From Strongylocentrotus droebachiensis (Eukaryota > Echinodermata > Echinoidea > Camarodonta > Strongylocentrotidae): a stretch of 64,000 nt of DNA. The position numbers were made by a program, and so were the translations under genes. Positions 35,901 to 48,000 of this stretch are shown one piece after another; position 1 is the stretch's first letter, and every line of letters begins with the position of its first letter. Under the pieces are notes generated by a model. That model worked only from the letters and a program-made list of their open reading frames with translations. It did no database searches and was not told the DNA's origin. The stretch spans positions 186,001-250,000 of the forward strand of contig JAVYIG010000694.1 of assembly GCA_035222895.1 (NCBI GenBank). The letters run 5' to 3'.

Positions 35901-38745
35901 ATCTATGTTACATCTATGTTACATCATTATAATTTCAATAATTTAGTTCTTACACGCTGGTATCATTGTTCAGTTCCCCCAACTAAATCCACACCTCATA
36001 TTTTATTTTCATTTGAAACTTTGTTGTGAATATTTCTTCCCATACATAAAGAGAAATTTATTCAAGTTGTATTTAATGTCAAAAAAGGAAATTTGACAAT
36101 CTATTCCTAGATTTGTAACCTGAAATACATAGATTTGTGAGTTCCATTTCATGCTTTCATGAAGTTTGCAACACTCCCTCGCCTGACACATGTCCATCAG
36201 TAATTTGCTTTCATATCTGCAAAAAAGTGTAAATCATGTCCAATGTGTTTTTGATATCACAGGAAGTGTACTGGCGCATGCCTGCAGATCTATCTGCCTC
36301 CACTCTGCGAGAGATGGCAGACTCCATCGAACCCAAAGCAGGCATTGAAGTAGTACCTACACAACCCAAGAAGAGCGGCAAGAAATCCAAAGCTCGCTAC
36401 CAGATGCTGAAACAGATGGCGCTCTCCAAACGTAAGGAGAAAGAGGAGAGGCAGTCGATCCGCCAGAAACGCAGAGAGGCTAGACAGTCGACAGAAGGAC
36501 CAGTGAATGAAGAGAGTATTGCCGATTTATACGATGCTGAGACTGATGTCAGCGGAGAGGAGGAGGAGGAGGAGGATGCTCATAGACCATCTGCTGGAGG
36601 GAAAAAGTCAAGGATCAAGAGGTCATTACCCAGCGACTCCAGTGACGACAGGTCAGTCAATTAATTCCAAATCATGTTTATTTATACCATGTAGGAAAAG
36701 TGATTGAAATGACGCAAGAAGATAGGGTCTGAACTATAAGTATGATCATCAAATTCTCTTTATCTTGTTTCCTCATTAGAAAGATATTCTAATTATGAAA
36801 TATAGTTTTGTACCTTTTTAATTAATTTGAATAGTATTACTATCCAAGTATTCTTCATCAACATTTATTGAAGTCAGCATGTTCCCTCTTATGTGGGGTT
36901 ACTGACTTTTGCGCCGTGATGACACTTCCTCCACTACTTCTTGTCTCAATCATCCACTTCATTTAGAGGAAGTAAGGAAAATTAAATTGATTTGAATAAC
37001 TTTTAAACTTGGTGATGTTTCACTGCAAACTGTCAGCTCTCTCTGGAAATGACCAAGATATTCCTATCATTTACTTTACATTTATGATGTTGCTCAGTGA
37101 CATAGGAGGCTTACCGCAATCATCACATCTCTTGATTATTTTGTAATTAATTTTGACATGGTAACTTTTAGTTACATCTTTATCAAATCTTCATATTATG
37201 CTTTTACCTTTGAAAACAGTGATGATGACAAACTCAGCTCCTTTATGAACAGACACCGAGTAGACTCATTGCCTCAAGAGAAGCCAGCAAAACGTAGCAG
37301 ACTGGTGTCTAGTGATGATGATAGTGATGATGAAACAGACATCAAGACTCCCGTACAAAAGAAGAAGGACATCAAGCTGAACAAACAAGCACGCTTGGTT
37401 TCTAGCGACGATGATAGTGATGAGGATAGATTGGAGATTGATGAAGGTGTTTCCACTGCCAAGTCATCTCCAGTCTCCAAGACAACAAAGCGCTCTAGGG
37501 TGGTTGCTAGCGATGACAGTGATGAAGAGGAGGTAGAAGAGAAGGAAGAAGAAGAAGAGGAGGAGGAAGAGGAGGAGGAGGAGGTGGACGACGACAACCA
37601 AAGTGAAATCTTTGATGTGATCGTCAAGCCACGAAAGAAAACTCTGAAGAGGCAGACTCCGTTTGATTTCAGCGATGAGGAAGAAGACGAGGAAAACCAG
37701 GCGGAGTCAGAATCTGTTGTCATGGCTGCGAATGAATCTGCATCTCACCACGACCAGTCTCTCCATCTCGTGCTCTCCTCCGACAGCCCCAGTGATGCCG
37801 ATGTGACAATGAAAGAGGGTGCAACCACAGAGAACGATGATCCAGAGGACACCACAGAAGATGATAGCATGGAGGACAATGCCAGCAATTTTAAGAAAGA
37901 TACCACGAACAATGCAACCAATGATAATGCTGAGAACTACCTGGATAACAAACCAATGGAGGAGAGTGATGCAGCCGAAGTGGTTGAGGATAACGAGGAG
38001 GAGGGAGAATGGGAAGAGATATGCGATGATGGTGAGCATGTTGATTATATGCAATATGTAGAAGGAAGAAATTTAATGATCTGTCAGGATGTTTTGGATA
38101 TTGGAGTGTCATGTCATGCTAGACATATGTGCAAAATTCAAATATTCTGAGTTTCTAAACAACTTCCTCTTTCATTTCTGTAGTACAGGGTAGTAATAAT
38201 TTTGTTTTCATGCACATAGTGTCAAGTATCATATGATAAGACACCAAGTGATATTTTATTCAAGATCACTCCGAAAGTACAGATTATTCATTATTCTCTG
38301 TGATGTTGTCACATTTAAATTATAGTGATTGTACATGAGTGCTTTAAAAAAAAGGGTTGATAGTGATTTCTGTCCAAAAAAATTATTGGATTTGCTCATG
38401 GTGTAAAGAATGAATAGAAAAGAAAGATTTCTGGCTGAAGTGATTTACTGGTATTCAGATTAAGAAACCCAATTTATATTTGCTTGACTTTTGTTCTATT
38501 GTTCATTATGAGCATTTGCTTTTAAAATTTTATGTGACCTCACTTTTCTTTTATTAATCTGATTTATCTACCTTCTTCTATCCGACTTCGCAGACAGTGA
38601 TTTTGACATGACCTCTAGCAACCAACGAGCAGCATCAGCAAGCCCTGCAGTGGAAGCTTCTAGCGATAGTGACTCGGATGATGATGTCCCGCTGAGAAAG
38701 GTCGCCAAGCGGAACGTCATATCATCCGACAGTGAAGATGAATAG
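17999..38745 (+). CDS. TIMELESS: Timeless, replication fork protection protein
   Basis: Complete gene of 31 coding exons, 1572 aa, with all exon phases consistent. Exons: 17999-18110, 18501-18654, 19335-19512, 20095-20196, 20781-20936, 21546-21679, 22074-22338, 22879-22991, 23988-24092, 24637-24822, 25315-25405, 25818-25851, 26269-26449, 27266-27346, 27872-27969, 28462-28524, 28914-28992, 29483-29690, 31073-31221, 31656-31741, 32262-32323, 32534-32598, 33328-33407, 33738-33925, 34164-34218, 34631-34783, 35280-35348, 35747-35865, 36263-36651, 37220-38031, 38594-38745. Timeless partners Tipin at the nuclear replication fork, coupling polymerase and helicase and aiding S-phase checkpoint signalling. 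The N-terminal TIMELESS domain is shown by [46 protein letters not shown] and [24 protein letters not shown] is a conserved central block. A PARP1-binding-like region includes [20 protein letters not shown] and [11 protein letters not shown]. The long acidic Ser/Asp tail (exons 29-31) makes it bigger than human TIMELESS (about 1208 aa). Confidence 0.96.
23012..23587. mobile_element. piggyBac-like MITE in TIMELESS intron 8
   Basis: Terminal inverted repeats CCCTTACTGTACTGGG / CCCAGTACAGTAAGGG are flanked on both sides by TTAA (23008-23011 and 23588-23591). TTAA target duplication with CCC-starting ends is the piggyBac signature. Just inside each end is a poly-G / GCCTGGGAGGC / poly-C block in inverted order. 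At 576 bp it encodes no transposase. It lies 20 bp beyond the exon 8 donor site. Confidence 0.75.
24103..24250. mobile_element. Short inverted-end repeat (family copy 1)
   Basis: Begins GGGACCCGTTTCCCAAAG and ends TCTGTGAAACGCCCCCC. The interior includes AATCAGTGACAAATCTGCTG and AACCAATCAGAAGCAAGGA. A second copy is at 50032-50160 in CCT5 intron 1. Probably a MITE. Confidence 0.65.
26700..26714. repeat. Poly-G tract in TIMELESS intron 13
   Basis: Run of about 14 G. A similar run lies at 28787-28799 in intron 16. Confidence 0.9.
29779..30705. repeat. Tandem-repeat element with AGGTCA motifs (TIMELESS intron 18)
   Basis: The segment opens ATGCCTCCGTTACGAAG..GGAGGCATTATG and closes ACGGAGGCATCATTTTCGACTG, so its ends are related in inverted order. 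Between them are about five tandem units of 134-150 bp. Each contains GAACCGATTGATGGATT-like, CTTGCAGAGCC.ATGAACTG and GAGGTCAAAGGTCA blocks. CCGTCCGTCCGTACGTACG simple repeats lie near the left end. It appears to be a mobile or satellite-like repeat and does not code. Confidence 0.75.
31254..31475. repeat. GGT/GAT-rich simple repeat in TIMELESS intron 19
   Basis: About 220 bp of degenerate GGTGATGAT/AGTGGTGGT trinucleotides directly after the exon 19 donor. It reads open in several frames only because of its composition. Confidence 0.85.
33054..33185. repeat. AATAAT..CGCTTTACA repeat, copy 1 (TIMELESS intron 22)
   Basis: AATAATAATAATA, then CTTATATAGCTC, CGCTTTACAGATATTATTACCC, GGTCAT.GGATTCA.GCT and CCCGCACAC. 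Shared in order with the repeat at 34839-34985 (intron 26). A short interspersed family typical of marine invertebrate introns. Confidence 0.7.
34839..34985. repeat. AATAAT..CGCTTTACA repeat, copy 2 (TIMELESS intron 26)
   Basis: Same block order as 33054-33185: an AATAAT run, TTTATATAGCGCTTAATAC, GCGCTTTACAAATATACTATTACCC, GTCATGGGATTCAGTGCTAGCCC and GCACACAC. Confidence 0.7.
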
Positions 38746-41700
38746 ATCAGTGGAAGCAACAAGCGAGAATGACTCTGATGATTTGCCACTGAGAAGTGAA
38801 GTGAAATGCTATCTCTTCAGCCAGTGAGGATGAAGGGTAGATCAGAAAGAAAGACAAAGAGCAACAACTTGACCTAAATGTTTTTGCAGAGATATTTATT
38901 TCTGTTTGTATAGTTGACTGAGAAATATATATAGACTTTTTGTAACTTGAGATGTTCCCCTTGCTCATATGTTGTACTTGTACTATCATGTTTCTTGTTA
39001 TGTGTATCATGAGATGAAAAAGTGTATTATTGACTTCCTGTACATAAACTGTATTTTGGAGGGCAGATTCCAAGAGATTTGAAGAAACCAAATCTTCTTC
39101 CTAAAGAGAAGGCAATACTAAAATGACAAACAAATCATTACAAATAATTGTAGTCAAGTGTTAAGCTTTCATTCAATTATCTTTCTGGTAGATGCATAAA
39201 TGATGGAGAACATCACTTTTATTAGGTGAAGTTCTTAATCCTACATATATTATTTTGAAGGATTTTTTTTTACCTTTCGATGTTTTAGTCAAGAACAGGA
39301 TGTGCCTGCCAAAAAAGTTTATCCAGAATAAAAGTGCTCTCAAGTTTAATTTATTCATAAGATGCTGATGGTACTGTGTACCTCACCATGGTAATGGTAG
39401 GTTTTAGGTCATAGGAGTAGACACCAATGATTAATTGTCCATTTATGTCGATGTGGTTTGATTTCGTTACGTTACATAACCCACTATTCATTTTCTACTA
39501 AAATTGCGGATACATTCTTTTTTTTGAACATGTAAGTGCAAGGTTTATAGCTGCATTTCTTAGTTCCTTTTGTTATTGTACATGCTATAAGATGGAAAAT
39601 GTGTTTCCAATTTTGTTTATACTGTATCTAGAAAACTATTATTTAACACTCTTTTCACACTGATCTTAATGTAGTCTGATAGATCTGACATAGACCTCCT
39701 CCCCCCCCCCCCATAAAAAAAGTCCAATCTAAACAAGTCAACGCAAAGCGTAGCATCCCCTCGCAGGGTACAAATGGCCTATATACATCAGAACAAGTTA
39801 CCTCCATTGGACTATACTATTATATTATTAGGCAAGGAAGTTAACCACATTTTCACATATATAATTAGGCCTTTTTGCATATTAAATGAGCTAAACTTTC
39901 ACCTTTGACCTTCATACTCAGAAATCGAACTTAAGCTAATGTATTTTGATACCATGTACCTTCATATTAAATTTCATTAAAATCCGTCAAACATTAAAGT
40001 TAACGATCGGAAACCAGATGTGTATTTTTTCGCATATATTTAATGAGCTATGACCTTTGACCTACGTACTCCACAATCGAACTTAGCCTGTATTTTGATA
40101 TCACATACCTTCATATCAAATTTCATTAAATCCGTCAAACATTACTGAAGTTATCGATCGGAAACCGATTAGTTACGGAAGAAAAAGTGTCAGATTTATC
40201 AAACTACATCAACTCACATTTCTTTTCTTCCTCATATGAACCTGGTATTGAAGTCTAAAATCTTATTAATGATGTTGCAGTTTAAACAAACATTCCATAG
40301 CTTGTTATATCAATGTAACATACGGACATCCAAAAATACAGTTTCAGTAAATAAAACGTGTATTCAAACCAAGAACAAAATGAGCAAAGCTGCTTGTATT
40401 TGTGTGTTTATTTCATGCTCTTTATTAAGTCAATACATATTCAATTCAGTACAAAAAGAAAAAAAATCATACACATTTACACTTTACACACAACTGGCAT
40501 AGAATATGAACATGTACTGATCAGAAGATGAAATACACTTTCCCATTATCACTTAAATTTAGCAATATCATTCATAACTGAACTCCTTTTTTTTTAAACT
40601 TATGTTATAGATGCTGTCTCTGAAAGAGAAGTACTTTTACTGTTGACCTGTTAACTTTCAAATGTATGTGATTACATTGAAATAATGGGGAAACGTTCAC
40701 ATATAATGCCACAAACTACACCACTTCACATCAAATCTACAAGGTCACACTGCTTTATACATTATATTGCAATAATTTTGAAATTGATATCTTTAGTATA
40801 TTTTGGTTCCTTAGGGATAAGAATTGTCGGAAGCATGTTTGCTTGTATCCTTTTCCAATGCAAATAGAGTGCTCAACCCTCAAATATTCATCGTGCTATT
40901 AATAATTGAATCACAACTGACAAAACGCTTAATTCATGCAATTCATGAAGGTTTCTTTCCATAGAAAACGTTCTCGTTTACAAATTCAGGGAGATAAATG
41001 ATCCAATAAGTAATAAAGCCCACTGATATTCCCCCCAAAATGTGCATGTTAGCAAAGCTATAACCAGCCATGAGTCGGAAGGGTGTTCACTCTTCATACA
41101 TTGGTATGATTTAATGCCCATCTGGCTCTAAATAGATTATATGGTTAATAACATAAGGAATGATCAGCCAGAGAAATGCCTGTATTCTGAATAAGGGTCA
41201 TAATATGCCCGAATCATGACATAATCAACAAAACTAATTTACAGGCTTGCACATATCTCAAGAGAAATGTTTTCAAATAATTCAGAAACCTTATTATAGA
41301 CTTGGGGGCTGCAAAGCAGAGTATCTTTGCTTGAACTGGATACAAACGTTTCTACAAGGAATGAGCATAAGCACCCAATGTTTATCTCACGACTCAAGCA
41401 CACCCACTCTCCTCTTATCGTGTCAAATCAGCTGAAAGCATACAAGACCCACATGGTCTTCGTAACAATGAACAACAGAGGAAATGCAATTCTTCCTAAA
41501 ACTGCTAAACAAATGCATTACACAGACAGAAGCAATCACAGAAATGAGATAATAAATCTCTTGCTTAGACCACTTCAGATCAATTCAGGGCAGCAGATCT
41601 TTTTTATTTTATGCATTTCTGTGATAATTCTGTCATATGTCCAGGTACAGGGCTGGCCACAAATCATTGATAACTATAAAGATAAAAGTCGGTCTTTGTA

Positions 41701-42078
41701 GAAAAGGAATTGAACAGGAGAAAAATGTTCATTACATGAAATGTTAAGCAACACCTATATACAGATACAGTGTAACCTGCTTTAATAACCACCTGTATAG
41801 AAAGACCGTATTTACTGTTTCCCTTGAAGAAGGGAACCTGTACACAAATATGACTGCCTATGAAGACCATTTTCCTTGCTTCTCTTGAGCGGTCTTTATA
41901 TACAGGTTTCACTGTACATACCTTTTTCTACATACACCAATTGTTATCGTTACCGGTGATATGTGAACAGCCCTTAATACACTAACTGCCTTTCATTTAG
42001 CCGATGCCTTTAACATTTGCTCCCTTTGCATATAAATTATCTACACTACTTGGTAAGCACTTGTCCTCTGGGGTGTGC
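38746..42078. other. Convergent 3' region between TIMELESS and CCT5
   Basis: No further gene seen. The TIMELESS 3' UTR begins here; an AATAAA at about 39328 is a candidate polyadenylation signal. On the minus strand the CCT5 3' UTR begins at 42078, with a possible AATAAA (plus TTTATT) near 41603-41608. A poly-C run is at 39701-39712 and tandem repeats at 39872-40178. Confidence 0.55.
39872..40178. repeat. Two tandem ~153-bp units
   Basis: Units 39872-40024 and 40025-40178 share GCATAT..TTAATGAGCT, ACCTTTGACCT, AATCGAACTTA, TACCTTCATAT.AAATTTCA, ATCCGTCAAACATTA and CGATCGGAAACC. The second unit contains TGACCTTTGACCT, the inverse of an AGGTCA direct repeat. Confidence 0.75.
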
Positions 42079-45000
42079 TTAATAACCTCCTGGTGCTCTG
42101 ATGTCGTCTATCTTGAGGATCATCCTAACGAGCTGAGAAGCTAGGTTGATCTGTTGCTTCTTGCCAATCAGAGTCTCAAACACATGCTGTTCCTTCATGT
42201 CTGTGTGCAAACAAGAGAGAAGAGGAACATGATTACATATTTCTTGGGTCTTACACTATTGACTAAACAGTTACAAATTACACATTTTAGAGGAATAAAA
42301 CAAAGACTGATATGAGAACATAATACATGCAATATTTTTGCATGGCATGGCTCGCTGGCACCAAAAACATCATCTAAAAGAATTTGGGGCATCGTTTCAT
42401 GAAAGCATCTCAACTACTAGTTTACCCGCATCCCATTGAAACACATGTTCAATTTAACACATGCATTTCGATAGGTTGGTGACCATGTACATAGGACGGG
42501 TTTGTGATACGCTGCCTAGATGTCATAGAGCAGATTATGTAATCTCATGCACATTTTGCAATAATCTGTTCCTAAGAACGCAGAAGATATATATTTCATT
42601 AATCAGGTGCACAGGCAAACAATTGTTATCAATTTCACAACCGTAGAATTTTATGCAAAATTGTAGAAGTGCAACCATATTGGCAATAAGCAAGATTTCA
42701 TTAAGCTCCAGTCAAGATTACATCTGGGAACCATATAAAGCAAGAGATATTGTTAGTCATGCTAGTAACATTCAGTTATCTAAATAAGATCATATGTAAA
42801 AGCTATTTAAAAATCAAGAAATCAAATACAACATTGCTAATCCACTTTGTTATATTACATTCCATAAAAATTGAGCCAAATGATGTATCATACAACATTT
42901 TCACTTCCCTATCAAATATTGAGGGATTATAAATATAGACGTCTCAAAAAGCAAGTCAGGAAAGTGAGCTTGTCAGAACCCACAAAGCACGTTTTCGAAT
43001 CATGAAATTTCATAGCCCAGTGCTAGTCATCATCCTTGCTTGAAACACAAACGATATAATCTAATGTTTTAATCTTCATGTGATATAGCAGCTTAGTAAT
43101 TAGCTGAATGCATACAAAAGCCATATCTCCTTACCATTGGTTCCGTTGCCCATACAGTCAATGCCTAATCTAGAGTTGTTCTCCTTCAGCTGTCTTGACT
43201 TGACATCAGCCACTGTGCGGATTGGGTGAAGACCACTGTTTTCTGCTAGGGCCATGGGGATTGACTCAAGGGCTTCAGCAAAACCATGCATAGCATATTG
43301 TTCTATGGTCGATACCTAAGGAAGCAATAGGAGTGAAGAAGAAATACAACATGAGTTTTTGGAGTAGTATGGCTATGATTCCTGTGCTATTTGCATAACT
43401 ACTAAGCAAGTCATGTGGAAAAGGGTTAAACAAGCAGTTAGAATAAAATAATTACAAGATCTATATTCTATAGAATTAGTTTTTGCATTGGAATGGTCAA
43501 TTTCAAACCAATTTTGAAAATTGATCCAAGGGACAGCTTATAACGTTTTTTAAATAAAGATCTAGTAAAATTGTTTTGATTATATGTAAAGGCTGTTTAA
43601 AAACCAAATACAATATTACTAATCCACTTTGCTATATTACATTCCACGCTCCTACGTTCCATACAAATTGAGACAAAGGATGTGTCATACAACATTGTCA
43701 TTTCCCTACAACTATTGAGGGATTATAAATATAGGCATCTCAAAAAGCAAGTCAGGAAAGTGAGCTTGTCAGAACCCACAAAAGCACGTTTTCGAATCAT
43801 GAAACTTCATAGCCCAGTGCTAGTCATCATCCTTGCTTGAAACACAAACAATAACCACTAATCTGCATGAGTTATCTTCTATAGGTTTACTTACCCATTC
43901 AGCTTGTTGACTGACTGCAAGTGAGCAAGCAATCTCAGATGCACCTCCACCGTATACAATATTGCCACTCTTGACCAGATTCCTAATGACACACAAGGCA
44001 TCGTGAAGACTGCGCTTTGTTTCTTCAACAATCTACAAGGTATAAATATACAAGAAATTATATATAAAGGCTGTTTAGAAATCAAGAAATCAAATACAAC
44101 ATTACTAATCCACGCTCCTACATTTCATAGAAATTGAGCCAATGGATGGATCATACAACATTGTCATTTTCTTATCAAATATTGAGGGATTATAAGTATT
44201 TACATCTCAAAAAGCAAGTCAGGAAAGTGAGCTTGTCAGAACCCACAAAGCACGTTTTCGAATCATGAAATTTCATAGCCCAGTGCTAGTCATCATACTT
44301 GCTTGAAACAAGAACAAAATTCAAACTACATCAAAGCATGTCAAGTTATGCAGAATATTGAAGCTACAGTTAATTGAATTAGTAACAACCCTTGTAAATT
44401 CGACTTTTTAATTTTTTTTTAATGAAAAGTAGACTGGTTGAACTAGGGTCTTTGTACTTTTATATGTAAGCTTTACTATGTCACATTCTCAAGAAACATA
44501 CATGACATCAAATCATTTTTCACATACTTAACACATTACAAAACTTGGTATAGGTATGAATAATTCAGTTGTTAACTTTATCAAGAATTTCTACTGCAAT
44601 GCAGAATGTTATTGGCAATGTCACATGTGAAATGTACAACTGCAACATTTACTGAATTGAAGAGCTAAGTCATCTTGTTTAAAATGCTATCTCTCTTGAT
44701 CCTTTACCTTTCAGTAAAGGACTCTGTTACTGGTCTCTAATTCTTTCAAGGATTTGAGGTCATATGACACTCTCTTAATGAATTGAACTGTAAAAGAGGA
44801 CCATCTCTCACCATCTTGTTGCCTCCTCTGATGAAGATGGTGACTGCTCTTGAATTATGGCAATCCTCAATCACCAGCATCTTATCCCTAGTCGTACCAA
44901 AGTCGATCTCTCGGACGATGCCTGCCTTGCCCAGCTTGTCGGCTGTCAACTCACTAAACCTGGGTACAATGCGTCCACCAGTAGCAATGGCAATCAGCTG

Positions 45001-48000
45001 CAAGATAGAAGTAGTCAATTAAATTATTATAAGATATGCTACAAAATTGGTCATCCCTATCAAATACATGGTAGGTTTGCCAATTTTCTGGGTAAACACA
45101 ATATAAAATTACACAATTGAAATATGTTGACTCGATATGGAATATATAATAAAATACAAATTATTACAGGAACAAATGCAGCGTGACGAGTATCACACAA
45201 AGCAAACTATAAAACTTCACAAAACATCAACAATATTTCTCCATTCCAAGATCCCCCCCCCCCATCCCCACCTTTGAATTGTACTAAATGTAGGACATAT
45301 GTAATCATGGTACCATACCCAGTCTTCTATTTCAATTTTTTTATTTTCTGAAATTTTGCAAGTCAGTTGAGTGAGCTTGTCAGAACCCACAAAGCACGTT
45401 TTAGAATCATGAAATTTCATAGCCCAGTGCTAGTCATCATTCTTGCTTAGTCACAGAAAAAAAATTATGGAGTTGCATGAACATTAACTACCACAAAAAT
45501 ACACATGTATGTCTAATCTTTCCACCAAGTCTGCTTTAAACTGCTTCAAATACCTTAGTAAAGAATTCTTAATTCTGAAAAGTTAATTCAGTTTAACTGA
45601 TCATCAAAACACTTCTATTATCGAGAGAACTCATTTTATTGACCCTAATACTAAATTATGAGCTCAAGATGAAAATGACAAGTCAAAAGACAGGAAATTC
45701 CACCATACCTCTATCTCTGGACCTCCCACCCAGCGGACAGCTGGTAGCTCTCTTTGTAGTAGAAGATGATTAGCCTCATCATCAAAGCCCCACTGACAGA
45801 TAGCAAGATTAGCTCCTGTTGCTTTCACCTATATGAAAAAAGTTATTTTATAAATTCATGATGGCTAGTGTAATATCATGGAGGGCCATATTGAATATTG
45901 AAATTGCTAATTACAAAATTAATACAACTAATATATTGAATGAAGTTGATCTCTATTCCGATATTCCATTAGTATTTCATAAACTATTTCTTCAATGCAT
46001 CATGGCAGCTACCAATCTTTTCACATATAGAAGGTTCTAGTTGAAATGATTTTGGATAGCTAACTACATGCAAGTCAGGCAAGTGAGCTTGTCAGAACCC
46101 ACAAAGCACGTTTTAGAATCAAGACTTATCATAGCCCAGTGCTAGTCATCATCCTTGCATCTACCCTAAAAAGATAATCTTACATAAAAGATTTTTAAAT
46201 CAATGATGAATCACATACATCAATTACATCACATTGTAAGTATGCTTTACGATTTTGGCTCTCTCCTACGAAGTAAAAATATTGATCCAATCTAATTCAT
46301 GACATTTATCAGATAGCACTTTTCCCTCTAACTTCAGCATTCAAGTAATTAACATACCTGTTCCACCATCTCTGTGAACTTTTTCTTCTCGTATTCCCTG
46401 AGTTTCTTGTAGTCTTCCACTGATTTGATATCAAGTTTATGTGTAGTCTTAGGCTTGGGTGGTTCAAAAGGACATGTCAGGATAGCTATCTTGGCATCTT
46501 TTACTTCCTACAAAAAAATAATAATAATTCAATTTGTTAAAATTCAGCTGGGATGGAAATGATTAAGCCATGAGTATGTAGGGCAAGGGTAACTTGCATT
46601 TTAGGTTTTAAAAAATTCAATTGATATTGTGCTGTACTTGCAGCAAGAAACAACAACAAACAAACTTAAAGATCCTCCATAAATTGAATACTGAATTTGT
46701 TCATGTTTGAGCGCAGAAAAAAGTTATTTAGTTCAATGTATGTCTCACAAATGACATCATCATGATAGATACAGGTAATCTATACATGTAATAATAATCA
46801 AATAGTGAGGTTACTCTAGCATGGCTTGCTGGCCCCACAGGCCACAATACAGTCAGGTGGGGAATTCCGATTACCATGCACAAGTAACTTCAAAGGTTTG
46901 CAAGTAGAATTTTAACCACAGACCTCAAATGGACTGAATTTATACCAGCCAGGTGATGACACATCATGATATTCAAGGAACAATTTTAAAAATCACATAT
47001 TTCATGATTCTAAAATTTCATATTTCATTAGTTTTACCAGCTCAGAATTTAAGATAAACATACATTAGCTCACATCAGAAGAGAGCTTTCCCTAATGACC
47101 AAAGGTATGTGTTTGCAATGAATCTATCTTGGAAGATATGGTATAGGAAGATATTGTATAGGTAGATAGATCCTCCCCCCCCCCCCCCCCCTAGAAAAAC
47201 ACTCTTCTACACACTTAAGTACCACATTTTCTACTCCAGAGTGTTTCTTGGAGAACAAGAAGTAGTTCGGACCACCCTTTATACCAATCCTTCCCTCTCA
47301 CCTTTGGCATCTGGGGATGACTGAAGTCCTTGTCAACGACCACACCATGGACCAGCATGGTGTCTTCTAGCCTGCCTCCCACCTTGCTATCGACCTTGAT
47401 GAGCTCAAAGTCAACATCCCTCCTCTCAAGATCAGCTACGGCCATGATGGCGTCGACAGCGATCTGGGCCATTTTCCTCTGGAAACGACTGATGCTGTGA
47501 AAATGAAGGATTACAGAGATGGGAAGTGTATTACCTGCTATCTTAACTGGCTTAAATTGTGTAGGTAATCAGATAAATACATAAAATATGATAAAGTAAT
47601 GCACACTCCTTTCTAGAAATATATTAGTAATCAATTTCAACAAAAAGCCAAGTGCTGATATCTGTCATCCTTAGACGCAGCAGCAAATTGAAGAGAGAAG
47701 CCCATAGCTTTTATAGAACACGCACTGCTGGAAATCGTTTGTGTTCCACAAATGTTTAGTTTTCACTATGATCTAAACTTCATCACATCCAGTTCTATAA
47801 AATTGGTAATCCTAAATGCAAGTCAGTTGAGTGAGCTTGTCAGAACCCACAAAGCACGTTTTAGAATCATGATATTTCATAGCCCAGTGCTAGTCATCAT
47901 ACTTGCCTTCAGAAATGAATCTCAATCACAAATCACAAATTCTTTTCTTTGCAATTTCTATTCGGATCAATGGGACTTGATCTATGCAAAATAAATGGTG

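Noticed and set aside
37274-37723. Serine-rich frame on the minus strand
   Set aside because: Antisense shadow of the acidic tail in TIMELESS exon 30.
41247-41701. Frames of 62 and 124 aa between TIMELESS and CCT5
   Set aside because: No similarity to any family I know, overlapping and ordinary in composition; more likely 3' UTR or spacer.
42951-43039. 28S rRNA match for AGCTCAC before box D
   Set aside because: Only about 7 continuous bases match a remembered 28S stretch, and the bases next to box D vary between copies, so it is too weak to claim a target.
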